This document shows, piece after piece, positions 24,259-32,607 of a DNA stretch of 64,000 nucleotides (within the stretch, counting starts at the first letter, position 1; the number at the start of each line of letters is the position of its first letter). The position numbers and the translations under genes are program-made. A model generated the notes under the pieces. That model was not told where the DNA came from, did no database searches, and saw only the letters and a program-made list of their open reading frames with translations. Source of the DNA: Thermocatellispora tengchongensis (lineage in GTDB: Bacteria; Actinomycetota; Actinomycetes; Streptosporangiales; Streptosporangiaceae); assembly GCF_014202315.1 (NCBI RefSeq), contig NZ_JACHGN010000012.1:62001-126000 (forward strand), in the 5' to 3' direction.

Positions 24259-24561
24259 CCCGCCCCGCCGAGCCACACCCACCCAGCCACGCCCACCCCT
24301 CGGCGCCGGCGGACCACGGCCGGGCCGCGGGCCCGCCGGCCGGGAGCACGACCCTCGTGATCGCGAGCACGGCGGCCGGTGCGGTCCGCCGCGCTCCCGG
24401 ACCCCGGCCGCCGCACCGGCGATCACGCGTGCGTCGCATATCCCCAGGTACGCAGCGGTCCCACGGCCGGTTCATGGGCCACCACAGCGTCCGATGCACA
24501 TTTCGGCGGCATTCGCCCGGTAAATGCAAAAAAAGGCATAGAAAGCGCCGGAATCACCAAA

Positions 24562-24577
24562 TGTGGCGCACATCACG
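24562..24577. promoter_or_regulatory. CRP-like site TGTG-N7-TCAC
   Basis: TGTGGCGCACATCACG fits the TGTGA-N6-TCACA pattern of cAMP receptor protein sites except for the two outer/inner flank bases. It lies 151 bp before the secreted transglycosylase-like gene. In M. tuberculosis the CRP protein Rv3676 controls rpfA, a comparable gene. Confidence 0.35.
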
Positions 24578-24727
24578 GACAGATAACGAAACCGCTGCTA
24601 GAAAGGTGCACGGCCCACCGTCCGACGAACCAGGACGATCTACGCAGACGACTCAAAACTTCCGATTCCCGGATGAATGCGGCAATGTGTCGGCAGTCTT
24701 CGACCCCGAAGCGAGAGGGAAACCTTC

Positions 24728-25249
24728 ATGCCGACTATTCGCCGAACCGGTGCGACCCTGATCGCCGCCGCCCTCGCAGGCGGCGCCGCGACCCAGGCGG
24801 TCGCCCCCGCCGAGGCGACGACGGCGGCCCCCACCGCGGCCTTCGGCACGGCGACCGGGACCACCACGGCCGGCAGCACCGCGTCCAGCACCACCAGGTC
24901 CAGCACCACGTCCAAGGGCACCAAGGGCACCAGGGCCAAGAGCGCCAAGGCCAGGAACAAGTCGATCGCCCGCTCGATGATCGGCAAGCACGGCTGGTCC
25001 GCCGCCCAGTTCGCCTGCCTGAGCAAGCTGTGGAACCGCGAGAGCAACTGGAACCACCGCGCGCTCAACCGCTCCTCGGGCGCGTACGGCATCCCCCAGG
25101 CGCTCCCCGGCCGCAAGATGGCCAGCGCGGGCAAGGACTGGCGCACCAACCCCAGGACCCAGATCAAGTGGGGCCTGAAGTACATCAAGGCCAGGTACGG
25201 CACCCCCTGCGGCGCCTGGTCCCACGCCCTCTCGCGAGGCTGGTACTGA
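24728..25249 (+). CDS. Small secreted transglycosylase-like protein
   Basis: A 173-residue protein with a signal peptide (residues 1 to about 30, ending near PAEA), a Thr/Ser/Lys low-complexity linker (about 31-85) and a C-terminal lysozyme-like domain. That domain is of the type found in actinobacterial transglycosylase/aggregation-promoting-factor proteins: FACLSKLWNRESNW contains the likely catalytic Glu, followed by SGAYGIPQALPG and TQIKWGLKYI. A W..Y..RYG..C end is typical. It would cut peptidoglycan outside the cell. The ATG at 24728 has GAGAGGGA about 9 bases upstream and is preferred over an in-frame start at 24677. Confidence 0.88.
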   Translation: MPTIRRTGATLIAAALAGGAATQAVAPAEATTAAPTAAFGTATGTTTAGSTASSTTRSSTTSKGTKGTRAKSAKARNKSIARSMIGKHGWSAAQFACLSKLWNRESNWNHRALNRSSGAYGIPQALPGRKMASAGKDWRTNPRTQIKWGLKYIKARYGTPCGAWSHALSRGWY

Positions 25250-25260
25250 CCCCCATCCCC

Positions 25261-25283
25261 GGCCGGCCACGATAGGCCCGGCC
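25261..25283 (+). terminator. Hairpin after the transglycosylase-like gene
   Basis: GGCCGGCC and GGCCCGGCC pair with one bulge around ACGATA, 11 bp past the stop. Confidence 0.4.
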
Positions 25284-26868
25284 CCACTCACGAGGCCCGC
25301 CGCGTGACCGCACCCACGCAGGCCCGACTTCGCCCGCACGTGCGCTCACGCGGCCCCTCACCCCCCACTCCACCGGCCCGGCCGACGTAGACCGCCTGAC
25401 CACCGCTCTGGAACGGCCTCACCCCCACCCCACCGGTCCGGCCCACCCAGACCCCAGGACGACGCCCTCGGGCACCAGAAGCCCGAGCCGGCCACCGACC
25501 TGGTACCGATGCCGGCGATCCTGACCCACGCCCCGCGACAGGCGTAGACCCACGGCCCGGCGGGCCACGGTGACGCTGCACACCACCGACGCCCCGCCCC
25601 GTCCCACGCCCGGCCCAGAATGGGGTGCCGCCGGCCCCGCCGCCAGCGGGGCCGACACCGTCCCCAGGGCACCCTCGCACCACCCGCCCACCCCGCGCCG
25701 GGGACACCCCCACCACCGACCCACCCGACGCCCCGCCTCCGATTCGACCGGCCCGCTCCGGGGCCGCCGTAGCCGCATGACAGTCGCGCTCGCGGGGCTC
25801 GGCACTCCCCCGAGCAGGGCACACCCCGAAGCCGGCACGACCCCCAAGGGCAGACCCCAGGGCCGCCAAGGCACGGACCGGCACGCACCCAGAGCCCACT
25901 ACGGCCACGGTCCCGGCGTACCCGAGCAGGCACAGGCCCCCGGAGCCGACACAGTCCCCAGCGGCACCAGACCAACCTGGACCGGCACGAACACGGGCGG
26001 CCCCGGCCACAGGGCCCGCCACGCCCCCGAGCGGACACAACGGGCGGAACAGCACGCCCACAGGGCCCGCACCCCTCCAAAGCCCATCGCCCCCACACGC
26101 ACCGGCATGCACGCGACAACTCCGTGCACACCCTCCAGATCCGGCACAACCGCCAGACCCGGCACAGCCCCAACGCCCCCGGGCCTCCGCAGGAACGCCC
26201 CCAGCACCACCACACCCGGCACCACCAGCCCCCCGCCACCCGCCTACCCGTGATCCAGGATGCGGGGGCCACCAGCCACCCCGACGCACCGCCCTACCAA
26301 CCGCCGACCCTCTGGGGCCGCCCTACCCTGGGCCACCGGCACGGTCGTGGGAACGGCACCCGCCGAGCGAGCACGACCGCCGGAACCGGCACAGCCCAGG
26401 GCCCCACACGCCCCGGGCCACCGGCACGGAAGTGGGCCCGGCACCCGCCGAGCAGGCACAGCCCCAGAGCCGGCGCCGCCACAGAGTCCGCACGCCCCTG
26501 CGGCACCGTGCCGCGTGGAGGTGGCGAGGTCCCGTGGGGGGATCGTACGGAAGTAGGCCCGGCACCCGCCGAGCGGGCACAGCCCCCGGAGCCGACGCGG
26601 CACAGACTCCGCACACCCCTGCGGCACCGTGCCGCGTGGAGGTGGCGAGGTCCGGTGAGGGGATCATACGGAGTGGGCCCGGCACCTGCCGAGCAGGCAC
26701 AGCCCCAGAGCCGACGCGGCCATAGAGTCCGCACGCCCCTGGGGCACCGTGCCGTGTGGGGGGTGGCGAGGTCCGGTGAGGGCATCGTATGGATCGCACT
26801 GGATTGCGGGAATTCCGGCGTTTCGTCTACGGACGTCGGGCATCGCGGGCCAATAGCGTGGGCGGACC
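25284..26868. other. 1.6-kb apparently non-coding, repeat-derived stretch
   Basis: Open frames here are only Pro/Arg/Gly/Trp-rich shadows with no codon-position pattern, no ribosome sites and no recognisable domain on either strand. Related fragments of the repeat at 26430-26792 (GAGCAGGCACA, CCGACACAGTCCCCAG and similar) recur at about 105-120 bp intervals from near 25650 on, becoming more alike toward the right. I see no gene, tRNA or insertion sequence in it. Confidence 0.6.
26430..26792. repeat. Three tandem copies of a 120-bp repeat
   Basis: Copies start at 26430, 26551 and 26671 (period 120-121 bp), each beginning with AAGTGGGCCCGGCAC or a close variant and ending in GATCGTACGG or a variant. 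Each holds a dyad: GCGGCACCGTGCCGC at 26500-26514 and 26621-26635, and GGGGCACCGTGCCGT at 26741-26755. Shorter diverged copies lie upstream (about 26330 and 26415). The aldehyde dehydrogenase gene starts 77 bp after the last copy. Confidence 0.85.
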
Positions 26869-28377
26869 ATGACGACTACCGAATTCACCGCCACGGACCC
26901 GAGCCACTCCCCCCGTACCGGCCAGGCCACCGCGGGACCCGCGCACACGCCCGCGGCGGCGGTGGCGGCGGCCGTGGCCTCGGCGGCGGGGGCGTTCCCC
27001 GTGGTGAGCACCGTGACACCGGCCGAGCGGCGGCGCTGGATGGAGGCCGTGGCCGGGGCGCTGGAGGCGCACGCCGACGGGCTCGTCGCGCTGGCCGAGG
27101 AGGAGACCGCGCTGGGTGAGGAGCGGCTGCGCGGCGAGTTGCTGCGCGGCGCGCGGAACATGCGCTACTACGCGGCGGCCGGGGAGGGCGGGGCGTGGTT
27201 GCGGGCCCGGGTGCAGACCGTGCCGGGGCCGCCGCCGGTGGATCTGCGCCGGGCCGATCTGCCGATCGGGCCGGTGGCCGTGTTCGGGGCGAGCAACTTC
27301 CCGTTCCAGTTCGGGGTGCTCGGGCACGACACCTGCTCGGCCCTGGCCGCCGGATGCCCGGTGGTGGTCAAGGCGCACCCCGCGCACCCTCGGCTGAGCG
27401 TGCGGCTGGCGGAGATCGCGAGGGCCGCGCTGGCGGAGGCGGGCGCGCCTTCGGGCACGTTCTCGCTGGTCGTCGGGTTCGAGGCCGGGCTCGCGCTGGT
27501 GGACGCCCCCGAGATCGCGGCCGTGGCCTTCACCGGCTCGCAGGCCGGGGGCATGGCGCTGGTCGAGCGGGCCAGGCGCCGCCCGGCCCCGATCCCGGTG
27601 TACGCCGAGATGGGCACGGTCAACCCGGTGCTGCTGACCCCGGCCGCGACGGCGGCGCCCGGCAGGGCCGGCGAGATCGCCGCGGCGTTCGTGGAGTCGT
27701 TCACGCTGGGCGTGGGGCAGTACTGCACCAAGCCGGGGCTGCTGCTGGCCCCGCGCGGGTCCGGCGTGGTCGAGGCCGTCGCCGGGCGGGCCGCCGGGGC
27801 GCGGGGCGGCTGGCTGCTCACCCGGGGCATCGCCGCCGCGTACGCCGATGGCCTGCGGGCCCTGGAGGCGGCGGGCGGCGAGGTGCTGGCGACGGGCCTG
27901 GGCGAGGACGGCGGGTACTCCGCCCGCCCGGCGGTGCTGCGGGTCGCCATCGGCGACCTGCGCGAGGGCACGCCGTTCACCGAGGAGTGCTTCGGCCCGG
28001 TCGCGCTGGTCGCGGAGTACGACACGCTGCAGGAGGCGTACGCGGCGCTGGCCCGGCTGCGGCCGTCGCTGGCCGGCTCGGTCTACGGCGGCGGCGCGGC
28101 CGATCCGGACCTGGCCGAGGCGGTGGCCCGGGTGGCCGCCCAGGTGGGCAGGGTGGTCGTGGACGGCCCGTGCAACGGCGTGGTCACCGAGGACGCGATG
28201 CACCACGGCGGGCCGTGGCCCTCCACCAGCGATCCCCGCGCGACCAGCGTGGGCGCGGAGGCCCTGGCCCGCTTCACCCGGCCGGTGGCCTACCAGAACG
28301 TGCCCGACGCGGCGCTCCCGCCCGCGCTCCGCGACTCCAACCCGTGGCGGATCCCTCGCTGCGCCGATTCCCACTGA
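26869..28377 (+). CDS. Aldehyde dehydrogenase, alpha-ketoglutaric semialdehyde dehydrogenase type
   Basis: A 502-residue NAD(P)-dependent aldehyde dehydrogenase. The nucleophile is Cys286 in GQYCTKPG and the general base Glu247 in YAEMGTVNPV. Both motifs, with the ASNFPFQFGVLGHD segment, are characteristic of the KGSADH (2,5-dioxovalerate dehydrogenase) branch rather than succinic-semialdehyde enzymes. These oxidise 2-oxoglutarate semialdehyde to 2-oxoglutarate in hydroxyproline, arabinose or glucarate breakdown. None of the usual pathway partners is next to it. GGGCGGA lies 3 bases before the ATG. It is first in an apparent operon with PaiB and C45 genes. Confidence 0.88.
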   Translation: MTTTEFTATDPSHSPRTGQATAGPAHTPAAAVAAAVASAAGAFPVVSTVTPAERRRWMEAVAGALEAHADGLVALAEEETALGEERLRGELLRGARNMRYYAAAGEGGAWLRARVQTVPGPPPVDLRRADLPIGPVAVFGASNFPFQFGVLGHDTCSALAAGCPVVVKAHPAHPRLSVRLAEIARAALAEAGAPSGTFSLVVGFEAGLALVDAPEIAAVAFTGSQAGGMALVERARRRPAPIPVYAEMGTVNPVLLTPAATAAPGRAGEIAAAFVESFTLGVGQYCTKPGLLLAPRGSGVVEAVAGRAAGARGGWLLTRGIAAAYADGLRALEAAGGEVLATGLGEDGGYSARPAVLRVAIGDLREGTPFTEECFGPVALVAEYDTLQEAYAALARLRPSLAGSVYGGGAADPDLAEAVARVAAQVGRVVVDGPCNGVVTEDAMHHGGPWPSTSDPRATSVGAEALARFTRPVAYQNVPDAALPPALRDSNPWRIPRCADSH

Positions 28378-28424
28378 GCCGATCCCCGCCGCGCCCATCC
28401 CGTCGAGCAAGGAGAGCAGGGCAG

Positions 28425-29069
28425 ATGCACACCTACCCGTCCTACCCGCCGCCGGACGGCAGGGCCGTCGTGGACTTCGTGCGGGAGAATCCGTTCGCGG
28501 TGGTGGTGAGCCCGGCGCCGGAGGGGCCTCCGGTCGCCACCCACCTGCCGATGATCCTCCCGCCGGAGACGGACCCCGGGGAGTCGCTGGCGGGCGTGAC
28601 CATGTACGGGCACATGGGCCGGGCCAACCCGCACTGGAGGCTGTTCCGGGAGCGGGCGGACGTGCTGATGGTGTTCTCGTCCTCGCACGGCTACGTCTCG
28701 CCGTCGCTGTACGGCTTCGCGCCCACCGCGCCGACCCTGGACTACGCGGCCGTGCACCTCACCGGCGAAGCGACCCTGATCGAGGACGCCGCCGCGGCGC
28801 TGGAGGTGGTCGAGCGGACCGTCTCGGCGCTGGAGTCGATGCGCCCCGCGCAGTGGGACCCGGAGCCGTCCAGGGAGCTGTTCGAGCGCATCATCGGGAA
28901 GGTGGCGGCGTTCAGCGTGCGGGTCACCGGGCAACAGGCGATGTTCAAGCTGAGCCAGGACATGCCCGAGGATGTACGCGGCCGGGTGCGCGACGACTTC
29001 GACCGCGGCCCGCACCGCCACCCCGGCCTGGTACGCCTGATGGACCACATGGAGGAAGCGCGCCGGTGA
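28425..29069 (+). CDS. FMN-binding negative transcriptional regulator, PaiB family
   Basis: A 214-residue PaiB-like protein with a flavin-reductase-like split-barrel. It begins MHTYPSYPPPD, has the PFAVVVS strand, the PVATHLPMIL segment, GHMGRANPHW and the VFSSSHGYVSPSLY loop, all typical of the family. Bacillus PaiB was described as a repressor of sporulation and protease genes, and related proteins bind FMN or haem; DNA binding is not evident from sequence. GGAGAGCAGG precedes the ATG. The stop overlaps the GTG of the next gene. Confidence 0.9.
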   Translation: MHTYPSYPPPDGRAVVDFVRENPFAVVVSPAPEGPPVATHLPMILPPETDPGESLAGVTMYGHMGRANPHWRLFRERADVLMVFSSSHGYVSPSLYGFAPTAPTLDYAAVHLTGEATLIEDAAAALEVVERTVSALESMRPAQWDPEPSRELFERIIGKVAAFSVRVTGQQAMFKLSQDMPEDVRGRVRDDFDRGPHRHPGLVRLMDHMEEARR

Positions 29070-30151
29070 GGATCCACGAGCACGACAGCGGGGAGAGCGC
29101 CGCGCCCGAGCGCGGCCGGGAGTTCGGGCGGCTGTGGGCCGGCCGGATCGGCGCCGCGGTCGCGGCCTACCGCGGCCACTACAAGGAGCTGGGCATCCCG
29201 GAGGAGACGAGCGAGGGCATCGCACGGGCGTCGTACGCCGCGCTGGCCTCCTGGCATCCGCCGCTGGGCGCGGAGCTGGAGTCGATCGCCGAGGGCGCCG
29301 GGATCGCGGTGGCGGAGCTGAGCCTGCTCAACTCGCGCACCGAGATCCTGGCCGCCGCGCCCCGGCCGGGCGAGGGAGAGTGCTCCACGGTGGTCCGGCC
29401 GCCGGCGGCGGGGCGGCCGGCGGTCGCGTTCCAGACCTGGGACTGGCACGCGCGCCTGGTGCCCGACGCCGCGCTGTGGCGGTACACGCCCGCGCCGGGC
29501 CGGTGGGTGAAGACGTTCACCGAGCCGGGCATGCTCGCCAAGATCGGGATCAACAGCGCGGGGCTGGCGGTGAACTTCAACATCCTGCACCACCGCGCCG
29601 ACAGCGCGGGCGGCGGCGTGCCGGTGCACGCCATCGCCCGCCGGGTCCTGGACGAGGCCGCGACGGTCGAGGAGGCGGTCGCCGTCGCCCGCTCGGCCCC
29701 GGTCAGCTCCTCCTCCGCGATCACGGTCGTCGCCACGGGTTCCGGGCGGGCCGAGGCGGCCTCGCTGGAGATCACCCCGGACGGGGTGGCGGCGATCGGG
29801 GTGCGCCCCGATGGCTGGCTGGTGCGGACCAACCACCTGCTGGACCCCGGGCTGGCCCGGGGCGAGCTGCCCAGCCCCGCCTCCACGACCCGCGCCCGGT
29901 ACGGGCACCTGGACGGCGTGCTGGCCGGCGCGGGCTCGCCTCCCGGCGACCTGCCGGGGCTGGCCCGGTGGCTGTGCGGCGCGGCGGGCGCCGACGCGCC
30001 GATCTGCGTGCGCGAGGACCTGACCCAGCCCGAGGCCGCCCGCTGGCGGACCATGCTCACGGTGCGCCTGGACCCGGCGGGCGGGACGATCGAGTACTGG
30101 GCCGGCAACCCCGCCGAGGCCGCCGCCGCGGCGCGGGCGCACCGCTTCTGA
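29066..30151 (+). CDS. C45 family autoproteolytic acyltransferase/hydrolase
   Basis: A 361-residue Ntn-hydrolase of peptidase family C45 (acyl-CoA:6-aminopenicillanate acyltransferase type). The predicted nucleophile is Cys106 in EGECSTVV, which becomes N-terminal after self-cleavage. Downstream are FQTWDWH, GMLAKIGINSAGLAVNFN and TNHLL, all usual for the family. Bacterial members hydrolyse or transfer acyl groups of small amides; the substrate here is not known. There is no signal peptide. The GTG at 29066 is coupled to the PaiB stop (GTGA). With the aldehyde dehydrogenase upstream it may form a route from an N-acyl amino compound to a semialdehyde to an acid, which is inference only. Confidence 0.85.
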   Translation: MRIHEHDSGESAAPERGREFGRLWAGRIGAAVAAYRGHYKELGIPEETSEGIARASYAALASWHPPLGAELESIAEGAGIAVAELSLLNSRTEILAAAPRPGEGECSTVVRPPAAGRPAVAFQTWDWHARLVPDAALWRYTPAPGRWVKTFTEPGMLAKIGINSAGLAVNFNILHHRADSAGGGVPVHAIARRVLDEAATVEEAVAVARSAPVSSSSAITVVATGSGRAEAASLEITPDGVAAIGVRPDGWLVRTNHLLDPGLARGELPSPASTTRARYGHLDGVLAGAGSPPGDLPGLARWLCGAAGADAPICVREDLTQPEAARWRTMLTVRLDPAGGTIEYWAGNPAEAAAAARAHRF

Positions 30152-30167
30152 GAGACGGGGCGGCGGA

Positions 30168-30930
30168 TCAGGTGGAGCAGCCGCCGCCCCACGCCTCGGA
30201 CCAGTCGATGCCGTTGGTGTCGTGCAGCTCCCAGTAGAACCTGGTACGCGCCCGGCGGCGCGGGGCGATCTCGCCGAGGGAGTACGCGGGCGGTGCGCAG
30301 CACCCGGTGCGGGGCCATGCCGCCCTCGGCGAGCAGCCGCATCTCCCAGTGCATGGCCATGCCGGGCACCTCGCCGTGCGAGCCGGCGTTGATCCGCACC
30401 CCGGCGTCGTCCAGCCTGCGCACCGAGCGCGAGACCGCGAGCACGCCGATGTCGTACAGCTCGTCGGCGACGTGGATGGTCGTCATCGCGCGGGCGTACG
30501 GCGGCGCGTCGTACGGGGTGCCGAGCGGGCTGTAGCCGCTCAGGCACGCCTGCACATACGTCCGCACCCGCGGGTCCTTCCACACCTCGGTGCGCTGCTA
30601 CATGTAGTTCTCGCCGAACAGCTCGCCGAAGGCGACGACCAGGGTGGGCGTGTTCGACACCCCGGCGTGCGCCATGAGCTGGACGACGTCGTCGTAGAGC
30701 GTGGCGACGGGCAGGTTGTGCTCCAGGTTGGTGTGCCCGTCGAGGATCACGCTGATGTTGTTGTAGAAGTGGGTCTCGCCCTCCACGACGATGTTCAGGC
30801 CGTGCTCGCGGGCGGCCTTGACCAGCATCTGGCGGGTGAACGGGATGGGGGTGCTCGCCCCCATGGTGGTGTCGATGCGGTGCAGCCCGCCGCCGGGCCA
30901 GATCGCCACCGAGCGGCTGTCGGGGACGTG
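30168..30930 (-). pseudogene. Remnant of a TolB-type amidohydrolase, C-terminal part
   Basis: The minus strand codes the C-terminal third of an amidohydrolase of the type fused to TolB/PD40 repeats: RIDTTMGASTPIPF, VVEGETHF, GHTNLEH, PTLVVAFGELFGENYM, then AGSHGEVPGMAMHWEM and AEGGMAPHRVLRTA. Three defects are seen. The N-terminal two thirds are missing. An in-frame TAG at 30598-30600 follows ENYM, where family members have an aromatic residue. A frame change near 30285-30295 shifts the end, where AYSLGEIAPRR to the stop at 30168 continues in another frame. The 5' edge abuts a fragment on the other strand. Confidence 0.85.
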
Positions 30931-31182
30931 CCCGGCGCCTACTACCGCAACCAGTGGTGGGTGGCCGCGCCGCGCACCCCGGGCCGCCGCGACGGGGTCT
31001 ACCTGGCGCTGGGCATTCACGGCCAGATGCTGCTGATCCACGAGCCGGCCGAGGTGGTGATCGCGAAGTTCTCCTCCTGGCCCGCGTCCTGGCCGGACGG
31101 CACCGCCCATACCACGATCGCCGCGTGCCTCGCCCTGGCGGAGGCCGTCGGATCTTCACACCGGCGCCCGGGACGGCTATAG
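30925..31182 (+). pseudogene. Remnant of a class C beta-lactamase-like serine hydrolase, C-terminal end
   Basis: On the plus strand about 85 codons resemble the end of serine hydrolases of the 6-aminohexanoate-dimer hydrolase (NylB)/beta-lactamase family: YYRNQWWV, VYLALGIHGQML and VIAKFSSWPASWP, ending at 31182. The catalytic SxxK and YxN parts are absent, and no start codon with a ribosome site fits. It begins exactly where the opposite-strand amidohydrolase remnant ends. Confidence 0.75.
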
Positions 31183-31189
31183 ATGACTC

Positions 31190-31432
31190 GTGAACGAGCC
31201 GAAGCCCCAGCCGCCCCGCTCGAAGCTCGCCCTGTCGAGCGTGATCTTCGGCGTGCTGGGGCTCGCCCCGTGGACGGCGCCCGTCGTGGCGGCCCTGGTC
31301 ACCGGCGTGCTCGGGCTGCGCGAGACCCGCACCGGGCGGGTGCGCGGGGGCGGGTGGGCCGCGGCCGGGCTGGTCCTCGGGATCGCGGGCCTGGCCAGGG
31401 CGCTGACAACCGCGAGCCCGCTGTTCTTCTGA
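31190..31432 (+). CDS. Small DUF4190-like membrane protein
   Basis: An 80-residue protein with two hydrophobic helices separated by a GLRETRTGRVRGGG turn, the layout of DUF4190. The pattern SSVIFGVLGL in helix 1 and AAAGLVLGIAGL in helix 2 is usual for the family. Function unknown. The GTG at 31190 has no strong ribosome site; it starts 8 bp after the serine hydrolase remnant and ends 3 bp before the convergent gcdH stop. Confidence 0.65.
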   Translation: MNEPKPQPPRSKLALSSVIFGVLGLAPWTAPVVAALVTGVLGLRETRTGRVRGGGWAAAGLVLGIAGLARALTTASPLFF

Positions 31433-31434
31433 GG

Positions 31435-32607
31435 TCAGTGGAAGGCGTTCTGGCCGGTGAGGGCCCTGCCCAGGGTGAGCAGGTGCACCTCCTCGGTGCC
31501 CTCGTAGGTCAGCACCGACTCCAGGTTCGTCATGTGCCGGATGACCGGGTACTCCAGGGAGACGCCGTTCGCGCCCAGGATGGTGCGGGCGGTGCGGCAG
31601 ATGTCCAGGGCCTTGGCGACGTTGTTCAGCTTGCCCATGCTGATCTCGTGCGGGCGGACGGCGCCGGCGTCCTTGCGGCGGCCCAGGTGGAGGGCGAGCA
31701 GGCGGCCGTTGGTCAGCTCGGTGGCCATGCGGGCCAGCTTGGCCTGGGTGAGCTGGAAGCCCGCGATCGGCCGTCCGAACTGCTCGCGCTGCCCCGCGTA
31801 CTCCAGGGCCGCGGCGAAGGCGGAGCGGGCGGCGCCCATGGCGCCCCACACGATGCCGTAGCGGGCCTCGTTGAGGCAGGAGAGCGGGCCCCGCAGGCCG
31901 CGCACCTCGGGGAAGGCGGCGTCGGCCGGCAGGCGCACGCCGTCCAGGACGAGCTCGCTGGTGATCGAGGCGCGCAGCGACAGCTTGTGCTTCATGACCG
32001 GGGCGGAGAAGCCGGGGGCGGTGGTGGGCACGACGAAGCCGCGGATGCCCTCCTCGGTGTTCGCCCAGACCACGGCCACGTCGGCGACCAAGCCGTTGGT
32101 GATCCACATCTTGCGGCCGTCGAGGATCCAGTCGGAGCCGTCGCGGCGGGCGCGGGTGCGCATGGAACCGGGGTCGGAGCCGTGGTCGGGCTCGGTCAGG
32201 CCGAAGCAGCCGATGGCCTCGCCGGTGGCCATGCGCGGCAGCCACTCGCGGCGCTGCTCCTCGCTCCCGTGCCGCCGGATCGCGAACATCGCCAAGGAGC
32301 CCTGCACCGAGACCAGCGACCGGATGCCGGAGTCGGACGCCTCCAGCTCCATGCAGGCCAGGCCGTAGTCCACCGCGCTCATGCCGGCGCAGCCGTACCC
32401 CTCCAGGTGCATGCCCAGCAGGCCGAGCTTGCCGAACTCCGTGGCGATCTCCCGGACCGAGGGCAGGTCGCCGTCCTCGAACCAGGTCGCCACGTAGGGG
32501 TCGATCAGCTCGGCGCACAGGCGGCGCACGGAGTCGCGCACGGCCTTCTCGTCGGCGCCGAGCATGTCGTCGACGCCCGCGGGGTCCAGCGGGTCGATGG
32601 CGGTCAT
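31435..32607 (-). CDS. Glutaryl-CoA dehydrogenase-type acyl-CoA dehydrogenase
   Basis: A 390-residue FAD enzyme of the glutaryl-CoA dehydrogenase branch. The catalytic base is Glu369 in TYEGTEEVH, at the same place as Glu370 of the human enzyme. CFGLTEPDHGSDP binds FAD and substrate, and KMWITNG follows. It oxidises and decarboxylates glutaryl-CoA to crotonyl-CoA. The ATG at 32607 overlaps the CoA-transferase stop (ATGA). It is last of a three-gene coupled operon starting at 35173. Confidence 0.9.
   Translation of the reverse strand: MTAIDPLDPAGVDDMLGADEKAVRDSVRRLCAELIDPYVATWFEDGDLPSVREIATEFGKLGLLGMHLEGYGCAGMSAVDYGLACMELEASDSGIRSLVSVQGSLAMFAIRRHGSEEQRREWLPRMATGEAIGCFGLTEPDHGSDPGSMRTRARRDGSDWILDGRKMWITNGLVADVAVVWANTEEGIRGFVVPTTAPGFSAPVMKHKLSLRASITSELVLDGVRLPADAAFPEVRGLRGPLSCLNEARYGIVWGAMGAARSAFAAALEYAGQREQFGRPIAGFQLTQAKLARMATELTNGRLLALHLGRRKDAGAVRPHEISMGKLNNVAKALDICRTARTILGANGVSLEYPVIRHMTNLESVLTYEGTEEVHLLTLGRALTGQNAFH

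Larger units (their letters stand above)
24000..24727. other. Intergenic region between divergent GH64 and transglycosylase genes
   Basis: About 730 bp without a convincing gene. The left part (24091-24258) is a degenerate tandem repeat. The part from about 24480 is markedly richer in A/T than the rest of the window and holds the likely promoter of the secreted protein at 24728, a CRP-like site and a small hairpin CTTCG-ACCC-CGAAG (24698-24711) directly before the ribosome site. Confidence 0.6.

Noticed and set aside
24590-24727. Possible c-di-AMP (ydaO) riboswitch before the transglycosylase-like gene
   Set aside because: Such switches often precede wall-hydrolase genes in actinomycetes, but I could not match the conserved core segments here. 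A covariance-model search would decide.
25288-26289. Long minus-strand open frame rich in Gly, Trp, Arg and Cys
   Set aside because: It shows no domain, no ribosome site and no coding third-base pattern, and overlaps similar frames on other strands. It is a product of repeat DNA with high GC.
26330-26792. Iteron-type replication origin
   Set aside because: There is no replication initiator gene, no DnaA-box set and no A/T-rich unwinding part; the window carries core chromosomal genes.
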